A DNA stretch of 64,000 bases from Axinella damicornis (taxonomy: Eukaryota; Porifera; Demospongiae; Axinellida; Axinellidae), in contig OZ007505.1 in the NCBI GenBank assembly GCA_963931865.1, positions 19,423,139 through 19,487,138 on the forward strand. The letters run 5' to 3'. Position numbers and translations under genes: made by a program. Of this stretch, positions 35,201-42,950 are shown in pieces. The notes under the pieces are model-generated. The model searched no databases. It worked only from the letters and a program-made list of their open reading frames with translations, and was not told the origin of the DNA. The first letter of the stretch is position 1. The number at the start of each line of letters is the position of its first letter.

Positions 35201-36946
35201 GCATACTTGCACCACTTGCTGCTTAATATGCTTAGCAGCTGCTAGCATTGTAGTTCGCTAATCACATGTTGAAGCAATCAACTTTACCTATATTCTGCAG
35301 ATCTGTTGCACAAACACAGCGAACACTGCTTTCATACTTACTAACATGGCTACCTATTATCAGGAGCCAATAACTATCTGCCAGGAGAGTTCTATAATAT
35401 TATGGTCACTCTGCTTGTAAAGCAAAAACCATTATCCAACGTAATTCAGTGCAGCAAGCACAAGTAAATGAATGCTGGCATACTGTCAACTGGTTCAAAC
35501 TGGGAACTCTTCAGGTAGAGGCTGTGAAAGGTGTGGATTGTGTCACTAGGTTGTTTTACAGTAGCCTCGCTCCCAGGCCCCATCCGAAAATCGGAAATTC
35601 GATTTTTCGTGCCTGGGAACGAGGCTAGTAATGCAGTACAAAGTAGCATTTACCTTTGAGCTGACAGCATCAAGATCAGGAAGGTAATATCGTCTCCTCC
35701 TATACTCCTCCAGATCTTCACCGTCAATGGTGACCGCCTCAATGTTGCACTGCTCTAGGAATTGATGGTCCAGTGATGAAATTAAGAAGCCCCTACAGGT
35801 ACGTGGGACACTCCATATTAGGAAAATGCTTCCAGTCTTTCCTCTCATGAGACGAACAGCATACGAAGCAAGAAATGACCTTCCTTTCAAAGTTTTGTGG
35901 AACTCTTCTAGGTCCATAAGTGTGCGCAGTTCCCATTGAGGACCCATTTTGAGTACTAATTCTGAGAAATCTGGGGGGATTTCATGGCTTTTCGTCAGCG
36001 CAGCAACAAAATCAGAGAGATTAGTATGGGAACAAAATGTTTCGAATTCTGCTGTGTATTTCTGAAGATCTTCCCTCAACTTATCGTCACCAAATTTTCT
36101 TATGATGTGGGCTACAAGGCTGTTGTTATAAAAGTCGCTGTAGCAGCTCACAATGATGAAGAGCTCATCGATAGAAGTGGCGTTTGCGATTTCAGAAGCC
36201 TTCATTTCCAAAAAATGGATGTGTTCATCCTTCAATGAGCTTGGAAGAATGCCAATCGAAGTCCGAAGCCTGGACAGGAATGTTGGTGTCACTGCGTGTT
36301 TCTCCTTGAAAGACTCAACGGTTTTCATCAACAGATCATCATACATGCCCTTGAGGGTATCAATTTCCTGCCGCACTTCTCTCTCCCGCTTTGCACTAGT
36401 GTGTACCAGCTGTTCTGTGGGTGGGGCTGAAGAAGGGGCTACTATGGCAACATGCTCAGCCTGAGCAGGTATCATCACTCTGTCAGCTTGACTGTGAGGA
36501 GTTATGTTGCCTTTTTCCTGCTGTGGCAAGCTCTCTCTCTCTGCACTTGTTTGATCAGTGGGTAAGGCTGAGGGTGAGTCTACTGCAGAAACGTGTTCAA
36601 CCTGGAGACTCTCAGCTGGTACTGGTGGGGAGACATCTTTAGACTGAAGCATTTTTTCAGCATGGACATTTGAGGGTATATGGTACTCTCTCTGAATGCC
36701 TTGTACAACACGATTCAGACCCATCTTCTTGAGGCCACAGAGCAGCTTCTCCCATGATGCTTGCAAGTCAGTGTCAAGCCAAAATTGAAGCATGGCTAGT
36801 TTGCGTTCTTCGATTGTTGGAAGACTCCCAAACTCCTTAAGCTTGTGGTAGTTGATGTCGAGTTGTACTCCAAGCACCTGCCAACCGTCCACCTCACTCA
36901 ATGCATTTGTCAAGTTTTTCAGTGATAATGAATCCATCGTTTGCAT
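22988..36946 (-). CDS. Death-domain/ankyrin-repeat protein, paralogue 2 (apparently complete)
   Basis: Thirteen exons, read from high to low: 36946-35654, 34665-34558, 34264-34166, 33265-33167, 32676-32578, 31696-31598, 30618-30520, 29506-29408, 27262-27164, 26258-26160, 25446-25345, 24984-24883 and 23203-22988 (stop TAA). All exon lengths are multiples of three and all junctions are phase 0 GT..AG, giving about 870 residues: a death domain (about residues 4-95), a Pro/Ser linker, the conserved middle domain (about 190-425), eleven ankyrin units and a C-terminal tail. No stop or frameshift is seen, so it is probably functional. The death domain differs from that of gene 1 although the middle domain is shared. 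The start is the first ATG of the long open frame. Likely a cytoplasmic signalling adaptor or sensor; this is inference from the domains. Confidence 0.85.
23204..23706. other. Gene 2 last intron, 5'-distal part
   Basis: Matches 42951-43500 of gene 3; no separate feature. Confidence 0.6.
23707..24791. mobile_element. TIR transposon of 1085 bp in gene 2 last intron
   Basis: CAATTTAATTTCTTGTTGCT at 23707 continues to CGGAT and is repeated inverted at 24767-24791 (25 bases). The paralogous intron of gene 3 lacks it. It carries the Cys-rich open frame at 24066-24536. No clear target duplication, so the superfamily is open. Confidence 0.75.
24066..24536 (+). CDS. Cys-rich transposon-borne protein, 3' exon or fragment
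   Basis: Open for 156 codons to a stop, without an early ATG (the first is at MCGECQKPRC), so it is probably a terminal exon or a truncated gene. It has paired cysteines suited to zinc binding: CGECQKPRC, CYYCGETDADLL and VRPLCRQC. From memory, similar proteins with CGECxKPRCIYS are common and unnamed in corals and sponges. It lies within the inverted repeats of the element at 23707-24791 on the opposite strand to gene 2. Confidence 0.5.
   Translation: MALCVEFSSKYVTYFGAVMCGECQKPRCIYSATKLSDAEANAVEQVKDSNVYTCGSELLSQDHHLASAVIVRIGITCQSPIETTCYAATHVHFPDACYYCGETDADLLLDDPYIKELKQQFTTVRPLCRQCRNAGKEAKTRAPNNMAPCAKQRKLN
24883..24984 (-). CDS. Gene 2 exon: last, degenerate ankyrin repeat
   Basis: 34 codons, DGVTADEVAEVHGHQAVCDE then LRKNVHADRRPLSK. 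The second helix is followed by a basic stretch instead of the usual loop, as in a C-capping repeat. Confidence 0.8.
25345..25446 (-). CDS. Gene 2 exon: ankyrin repeat (GRSAIFYGAEDG class)
   Basis: 34 codons, TSGRSAIFYGAEDGDLEIVK then MLIQGGANLSLKDK. The acceptor CTCCCAG at ACTTCAGGC keeps phase 0; an alternative AG seven bases downstream would break it. Confidence 0.78.
26160..26258 (-). CDS. Gene 2 exon: ankyrin repeat (DGLTALMY class)
   Basis: 33 codons encoding the same peptide as gene 1 exon 2249-2347. Confidence 0.85.
26740..27094. mobile_element. Foldback element inside ankyrin intron (copy 2)
   Basis: Same element as 2739-3110, in the equivalent intron of gene 2. Confidence 0.7.
27164..27262 (-). 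CDS. Gene 2 exon: ankyrin repeat (DGGTALID class)
   Basis: 33 codons, DGGTALIDAVREGYTETVGV then LVEAGADVNLQEN. Confidence 0.85.
27770..29407. other. Gene 2 intron with transposon remnants
   Basis: The part at 28820-29060 is an inverted, diverged copy of 3480-3720. A C run broken by one T lies at 29197-29238. An acidic/basic open frame at 27995-28138 (+) ends in a CTCTCAG/GTACAT donor-like site but has no family. Confidence 0.5.
29408..29506 (-). CDS. Gene 2 exon: ankyrin repeat (LLSAGAQADLQDE class)
   Basis: 33 codons, DGLTALMWASARRHTDTVHT then LLSAGAQADLQDE. Confidence 0.85.
30520..30618 (-). CDS. Gene 2 exon: ankyrin repeat (VNVLVEAGADVNLQDK class)
   Basis: 33 codons, YGRTALITAAQEGHTETVNV then LVEAGADVNLQDK. 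Gene 2 has one exon of this class where genes 1 and 3 have two. Confidence 0.85.
31598..31696 (-). CDS. Gene 2 exon: ankyrin repeat (ELLKAQADV class, 4)
   Basis: 33 codons, LGKTALMLASEGGHLDVVRE then LLKAQADVNAQDR. Confidence 0.85.
32578..32676 (-). CDS. Gene 2 exon: ankyrin repeat (ELLKAQADV class, 3)
   Basis: 33 codons, HGRIALMLAIKNGHLDVVRE then LLKAQADVTAQDW. The change from ASEGG to AIKNG falls in the first helix and turn, a variable surface in ankyrin proteins. Confidence 0.85.
33167..33265 (-). CDS. Gene 2 exon: ankyrin repeat (ELLKAQADV class, 2)
   Basis: 33 codons, SGRTALMLASEGGHLDVVRE then LLKAQADVNVQDK; near copy of its neighbours, intron included. Confidence 0.85.
34166..34264 (-). 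CDS. Gene 2 exon: ankyrin repeat (ELLKAQADV class, 1)
   Basis: 33 codons, WGMTALMLASEGGHLDVVRE then LLKAQADVTAQDW. Donor GTATGC, acceptor CATGCAG. Confidence 0.85.
34558..34665 (-). CDS. Gene 2 exon: capping ankyrin unit
   Basis: 36 codons, NEFSEGLLWASGEGCLEDVV and VEVDSRDQ, close copy of gene 1 exon 12395-12502. Acceptor CTCCAG, donor GTCAGA. Confidence 0.8.
35562..35626. mobile_element. TAGCCTCGYTCCCAG-family MITE, 65 bp, in gene 2 first intron
   Basis: Palindromic ends TAGCCTCGCTCCCAGGC / GCCTGGGAACGAGGCTA. Flanking GTTTTACAG and GTAATGCAG agree at 6 of 9 positions, so any target duplication has decayed. Gene 1 lacks the insert at the equivalent place (13595-13630). Confidence 0.75.
35654..36946 (-). 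CDS. Gene 2 exon 1: death domain and middle domain
   Basis: 431 codons in one exon. The death domain contains LSEVDGWQVLGVQLDINYHK, RKLAMLQFWLDTDLQASWEK and LLCGLKKMGLNRVVQGI. The linker is rich in Pro, Ser and Glu. The middle domain has landmarks SIDELFIIVSCYSDFYNNSL, FGDDKLREDLQKYTAEF, KGRSFLASY and EAVTIDGEDLEEYRRRR. It ends SSK at GTAAAT exactly as in gene 1. A second ATG at 36937 is an alternative start. Confidence 0.87.
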
Positions 36947-37630
36947 GATGCACCGATAGTGGTTCCAAGCTCACTGCAAAATTGAATAGTGTAAGACTAT
37001 ATAGGGGGTCAACACTGGCTACAGATAATTCAATGGAGGAAGTAGCACAACTAGGATTACACTTGCATACAAAATATCCCGGCAAACCAGCCATGCTCAC
37101 ATTATGGCTCAGCTTGTCAGTCAAGTTGAAGTGACTCAACCACTTCTTTTAAACTCTATAGTCACACAGGATGTTCTCCAAGCAGTGAAGCGGATGTATG
37201 CTGAAGAACACCTTGGGGGTACGATCAATTCATGGCCCAACCCAGCCGACTGAACCTAAACATATCAACACCACGTTAATAGTTACCACCCTATGCAGCA
37301 GTTGTACATAACACCCCAAGAGTACTACACATAATGTTATGTAATGTCTCTCAGTGAGGCGCATGACTGTCATGGGCATTTTATGAAGCAGTATAGCATA
37401 CAATTTCACGGCATAATCCCACTCACTGCAATGGGTGAGCACTAGCAAGGAGTGATGCCTCCTGCTTCCTGGCCATGAATAAAGCACTCGAAAGTGGTAG
37501 GGTTACTGTAGGGGGTAAGTAGTAATGATTCAACGGGGCTTGCATTTAATCTATTCTAGAGCCTCCTGCATGTGATCATGATCATGGAAAGTACAGTACA
37601 TCAGTGTAGCCCAATATGGGTTGTTACTTC
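36947..37630. other. Upstream region of gene 2
   Basis: No exon or clear promoter motif recognised; this is where the gene 2 promoter should lie. Confidence 0.4.
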
Positions 37631-37686
37631 ATTTAAGGATCACGAAATATGCTGACTTAGCAATTCCTCATATTACAATCATTCCC

Positions 37687-39455
37687 CTGGTTCCTGTGGT
37701 TCCTCAGGTTCCTCGGGTTCCTCTGGTTCCCTTAGTTCCTCAGGTTCCTGTGGTTCCTCAGGTTCCTGTGGCTCCCTTGGTTCCTCGGGTTCTTCTGGTT
37801 CCTGTGGTTCCTCTGGTTCCTGTGGTTCCTCGGGTTCGTCTGGTTCCCTTGGTTCCTCAGGTTCCTGTGGTTCCTCAGGTTCCCCTGGTTCCTGTGGTTC
37901 CTTGGTTCCTTGGGTTCCTCTGGTTCCTGTGGTTCCTGTGGTTCCTCTGGTTCCTGTGGTTCCTCGGGTTCCTCTGGTTCCCTTGGTTCCTCAGGTTCCT
38001 CAGGTTCCTTAGGTTCCTCGGGTTCCCTTGGTTCCCATGGTTCCTCAGGTTCCTGTGGTTCCTCAGGTTCCTGTGGTTCCTGTGGTTCCCTAATTGGTTC
38101 TTCAGTTCCTGTTGGTTCCTGTGGTTCCCAAGGTTCCTGTGGTTCCTGTGGTTCCCAGGGTTCCCTTGGTTCCTGTGGTTCCTGTGGTTCCTTGGGTTCC
38201 CAAGGTTCCTGTGGTTCCCTTGGTTCCTCAGTTCCTGTGGTTCCCAGGGTTCCTGTGGTTCCTGTGGTTCCCTTGGTTCCTGTGGTTCCTGTGGTTCCTG
38301 TGGTTCCCTTGGTTCCTGTGGTTCCCGTGGTTCCCAAGGTTCCCAAGGTTCCTGTGGTTCCCTTGGTTCCTCAGTTCCTGTGGTTCCCAGGGTTCCCTTG
38401 GTTCCCTTGGTTCCTGTGGTTCCTTCAGTTCCTGTGGTTCCCAGGGTTCCTGTGGTTCCTGTGGTTCCCTTGGTTCCTGTGGTTCCTGTGGTTCCTGTGG
38501 TTCCTGTGGTTCCCAAGGTTCCCTTGGTTCCTGGGTTCCTGTGGTTCCCAAGGTTCCCTTGGTTCCTGGGTTCCTGTGGTTCCCGTGGTTCCTGTGGTTC
38601 CCAAGGTTCCTGTGGTTCCCAAGGTTCCTGTGGTTCCTGTGGTTCCTGTGGTTCCCAGGGTTCCCTTGGTTCCTGGGTTCCATTGGTTCCTTCAGTTCCT
38701 GTGGTTCCCAGGGTTCCTGTGGTTCCTGTGGTTCCCTTGGCTCCTGTGGTTCCCAAGGTTCCTGTGGTTCCCAAGGTTCCCTTGGTTCCTGTGGTTCCCG
38801 TGGTTCCCAAGGTTCCTGTGGTTCCTGTGGCTCCCTTGGTTCCTGTGGTTCCCAAGGTTCCTGTGGTTCCCAGGGTTCCCAGGGTTCCCTTGGTTCCTGG
38901 GTTCCTGTGGTTCCCTTAGTTCCTGGGTTCCTGTGGTTCCCGTGGTTCCTGTGGTTCCCTTGGTTCCTGTGGTTCCTGTGGTTCCTGCGTTTCCTGTGGT
39001 TCCCAGGGTTCCCTTGGTTCCTTGGTTCCTGTGGTTCCTGTGGTTCCCTTGGTTCCTGAGGTTCCCAAGGTTCCTGTGGTTACCTTGGTTCCTGGGTTCC
39101 TGTGGTTCCCGTGGTTCCTGTGGTTCCCATGGTTCCTGTGGTTCCCAGGGTTCCCAGGGTTCCCTTGGTTCCTGGGTTCCTGTGGTTCCCTTAGTTCCTG
39201 GGTTCCTGTGGTTCCCGTGGTTCCTGTGGTTCCCTTGGTTCCTGTGGTTCCTGTGGTTCCTGCGTTTCCTGTGGTTCCCAGGGTTCCCTTGGTTCCTTGG
39301 TTCCTGTGGTTCCTGTGGTTCCCTTGGTTCCTGAGGTTCCCAAGGTTCCTGTGGTTACCTTGGTTCCTGGGTTCCTGTGGTTCCCGTGGTTCCTGTGGTT
39401 CCCATGGTTCCTGTGGGAACTCCCTTGGTTCCTGTGGTTCCTTTCGGTTCCTTGT
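37687..39455. repeat. 9-bp minisatellite, left arm (GGTTCCTGT/GGTTCCCTT)
   Basis: About 1.77 kb of GGTTCCNNN units. A higher-order repeat of about 275 bases is seen near its right end (TGCGTTTCC at 38986 and 39261). Since the unit is three codons without stops, long open frames occur on both strands; they are artefacts. Confidence 0.95.
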
Positions 39456-40143
39456 GATTCCTGTGGTTGCTTACACACCAGACTCCTACACTGTGAAACA
39501 GCGATTATATTCTGAAATTTTGGTCCTGTATTGGAATCCTGGTACAGTCCCCTGGTGCTGAACGGTTGCTACGAATATTGTCACTAGCTCCACCCATGTT
39601 ATGTTACATTGTGTGACAGGATCAGTGTTTCATCCAGGATAAAATTTGATATAAGCTACGTATCTGTTTGTAGTTATTCTTCATCCATGTATTTTCACCC
39701 AGTTATTAATTATTAATCTGATCTCCATCGGTGTGGGAAGAGAGGGCGGGTCCCCCCCCCCCCCCCCACCACCACCACCACCACCACCACCATTGCCTGA
39801 AACCCTGGATAAAAATAGCAGTGCTACCTCACACATAGAAGTATTACAGCAGCAATTAGGAACTGGCCGTATTATTGTTGCATTTGTTTTCGATGTGTAC
39901 GTTCCCTTGGTTGTTGGATTCCAAACTGATGGAGATCGGACTAATAACTAGGTGAAAATACATGGATGAAGAAGTTGAACAACTACAAACAGTTACGCAG
40001 CATATATATCCTGGATGAAACACCCATCCTGTCACACAATGTAACATAACATGGGTGGAGCTAGTGACAATATTCATAGGAACCGGTCAGCACCAGGGGA
40101 CTGCACCAGGATTCCAATACTGGACTAAATTTCAGGGAATTCA

Positions 40144-40500
40144 AACAGGAACCAAGGGAACCACAGGCCGGAACCAAGGGAACCACAGGAACCAAGGGAA
40201 CCACAGGAACCAAGGGAACCACAGGAACCACGGGAACCACAGGAACCAAGGGAACCACAGGAACCACAGGAACCAAGGGAACCACAGGAACCACGGGAAC
40301 CACAGGAACCAAGGGAACCACAGGAACCAAGGGAACCACAGGAACCAAGGGAACCACAGGAACCACAGGAACCAGAAGAACCCGAGGAACCAAGGGAACC
40401 ACAGGAACCTGAGGAACCACAGGAACATGAGGAACCACAGGAACCTGAGGAACTAAGGGAACCAGAGGAACCCGAGGAACCTGAGGAACCACAGGAACCA
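40144..40500. repeat. 9-bp minisatellite, right arm (inverted)
   Basis: About 350 bases of GGAACCACA/GGAACCAAG units, the complement of the left-arm array. Confidence 0.95.
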
Positions 40501-40555
40501 GGGGAATGATTGTAATATGAGGAATTGCTAAGTCAGCATATTTCGTGATCCTTAA

Positions 40556-41080
40556 TCACACTCCTGGTATAGGAAATAAAGTGCCGCGTAATTAATGTAA
40601 ATAACTCGTTCGAGTGATAGGAATGGCCTACGAAGATTCTGACTACACCTTCAAGATCGCTATCATGCACTGTCCCAACCGTACAATTTTGGTGCTGAAA
40701 CTCACCTTGGTGGTGGAGATATGAGCGCTTTTGTCTCGCCGTGGACGCCATTGCTCGAGCGCTCTCTCCGACTTCCGGTGGCAGTACCGTTCTTAGCAAA
40801 GGCACGCGAAGTTTCTGCCGTTCATTGACGCTTACATGCCAAAACTCACTGGGCTGGCGAAGTTGTGAGCGCTGTATAACAAGTTTCGTGTCTTCTCGAT
40901 CTCCTTGGGCCGCCATTGCTGACTCAGCTCAATCGATCGACGCGAGCGCTCATGGTCCTCACGTGGTATGTGCGTTAATTGGAATGCGTTGCAATACCTA
41001 GCTTGCGCTATCGTCGAGCTGCAACCGGTTGCAACGCGGCTACCAAGAGTGCGGTTGCCCCTCGATGAGAAGTAACAATT
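40556..41080. repeat. Repeat U, copy a
   Basis: Begins CACTCCTGGTATAGGAAA and ends near ACCAAGAGTGCGGTTGCCCC. It contains the TCTCGCCG...GCCATTGCTCGAGCGCTC block and the exon-like minus-strand frame common to the family. Confidence 0.75.
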
Positions 41081-42713
41081 ATTAACCGAGTAACTCAATC
41101 TAGCTATTAAAGCTATAGGTAGCTATCTAGCTACTCCACTGCTGACCATATATTATTTCAGACTTACCAAAACTTGGTTACTTCACACAGAATACAATAT
41201 TAGCCGAAGTCCAAAAATGGCGTTTCAGGCTTTTGAAAAACAGTTGAGAGACGGCGGTGGTTTGATGGTATGGTGCGGTGATTCCCGACCCCATCGCCAC
41301 CAATTATGGTTCGGTTGGAGGGTCAAAGGTCAGGTAATTCGCTATAAGCATTGGTGCTGTCCACGTCGAAGGGAAGGGTTGGATCCTCTGAGTGAGTGGC
41401 ACGAACTGTGGCGTGGTCACCGCAGACTGACCAACATTAGGCTCATTCGCCATCACTTTTTTTGTGACACCGGAACATGGAACTATATAGCCGTGCTAGC
41501 TAGCCTAGCCGCGTCCATTGGCCACTCTTCTCTGTCCCTCCGCATGCGCAGGGGCGGATCCAGGAAAAAAACTCTTTTTTGGGGGGGGGGGGGGGCTATA
41601 TCATCAGGCTGCAGGCGAAGGTAATGGTGAACAGAGGCGCGAAGCGCGGAAAAAAATTTTCACCGTCATTAATTTTCCAGTTGTAAGATGGGCTCTCGTA
41701 GCACCTTCATTCTTTGCACTGTACTCACTGCTTTTTGGTTTCCGTGTCGTCCGTGAACTTCTCACTCTCGACGTGGTAAGGTAAGTGTGACTAGTCAGAG
41801 TCCGATGAAGATTCGCTGTCATCATTGTGTGGTTTCTTAGCCTTTGAAGTTTCTTATCTATCTGAGGGCCTACAGAATTAATCAAAAAAGAGGAGCTGCT
41901 CAGAGCATAATATTATCTACAAACTGCAGCAGGACAGTTCTCATACTCATGCTGCAAGTCAGGTTAGAGAAGCAGACATCTGTAACGATTGCTATACCTC
42001 TTATGTCCTTGGTCAAAGTGACATGCTTGGTCTGGAGGTCCTTTCAGTGCTTTTGGATCAGCAGAATGTAGCTTAGCCTTACATTGCCTTAGCCTTGTTT
42101 GAGCTGCAGAACGCCTTAAGTGCCGTCTCGCTTTTGTCCTGTGGGAAATGCTTACACCACACTCTGCTGACTTGTCCAAACTTTACAATTTTAAGTGGGA
42201 TGGATTACATTCTGCATTCCTGCGCTCTACAACATTTGTGGCCGGTCGAAGGGCATTTTTCATCGTTCATGGTGGAATAATCCTTGTGTAGCATAGTAAG
42301 GTGATTGGACCTCCAAGTTGTGAGTTGGAATTTGTAGATTGAGGAATCTTTAGCAGAATGCTTGTGAATGGCCTAAATTCCCAACGCCTAAATTCCCAAC
42401 GCCTTGTCCACGACCATCAACACAAACTTGACAAAATTTGTTGGAATACTATAATATACTTGTAGAGTATCACATAAACAAAGATGTACTGCAGAGATTG
42501 GATGGAAGCAGCAAACTTGAGGAAGAAAAGGGCCAACTCTTCAAATCAATAATTATAAATCACTAGCAGGTACATTTAGAGCCAATGATTTCGTATGTAG
42601 TCGTCAAATCGTCCAGTGAACTAACTCTACATGGATAACTGTAGGAGTGATACAACACAACACAACCATTACATATAATATAGGAGTAACATAATCTTAT
42701 GAGGTCTAGTACA
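41081..42713. other. Between the foldback element and gene 3
   Basis: An unassigned open frame of 135 codons (41217-41624, +) begins MAFQAFEKQLRDGG; its start region resembles 19732. A G run at 41581-41595 follows GGGGCGGATCCAGG (hAT-like end). From 42345 on, the sequence matches the 3' flank of gene 2. Confidence 0.45.
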
Positions 42714-42950
42714 TTAGTGAGCAGATCTTGGCATGTATTCCTGTAGTATGTGTTCCTGGGGATTCCTCACCCCCTTCCTCCTGGAAGCCTTCCTCCTGGA
42801 AGTGCTGGGGAGGGGGATCTCTGGGTCAAGACCCTGGGTCCTTCTGGCCAGTTCCCTCTTCTGTGTTCTGAAAATCTTCTCCTCCAGCCTCTTGTAGCTA
42901 TAGAGAGCGCTCAAGAGCTGGCCAGTTGCCAGCACATGGTCACGAACAGC
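42714..42950 (-). CDS. Gene 3 terminal exon: C-terminal tail
   Basis: 78 codons plus TAA. It has two in-frame insertions relative to gene 2: YS after ALY and a 15-base tandem duplication giving an extra SRRKA-type motif before KGVR. Confidence 0.8.
   Translation of the reverse strand, partial: AVRDHVLATGQLLSALYSYKRLEEKIFRTQKRELARRTQGLDPEIPLPSTSRRKASRRKGVRNPQEHILQEYMPRSAH

Larger units (their letters stand above)
37631..40555. mobile_element. Large foldback element with minisatellite arms
   Basis: The outer ends (ATTTAAGGATCACGAAATAT at 37631 and its complement ending about 40555) are inverted. Moving inward, both arms have the minisatellite and then a matching unique segment (39480-39733 against 39926-40143, for instance CTAGCTCCACCCATGTTATG). 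A loop of about 190 bases lies at 39734-39925 and holds a C run and a CCACCA repeat. The left arm is about 2.1 kb and the right about 0.63 kb; the difference is minisatellite length. Confidence 0.85.

Noticed and set aside
37621..39561. Several open frames of 95-474 codons ([25 protein letters not shown] repeats) as structural proteins
   Set aside because: They arise from a 9-bp repeat without stops on both strands; all frames are open, and the array is an arm of a foldback element.
40144..40500. CRISPR-like array
   Set aside because: The units are 9 bases, contiguous and without spacers, in an animal-type genome.
41217..41624. 135-codon frame MAFQAFEKQLRDGG as a gene
   Set aside because: No motif, its start is shared with a dispersed repeat at 19732, and its end runs into a poly-G transposon end.
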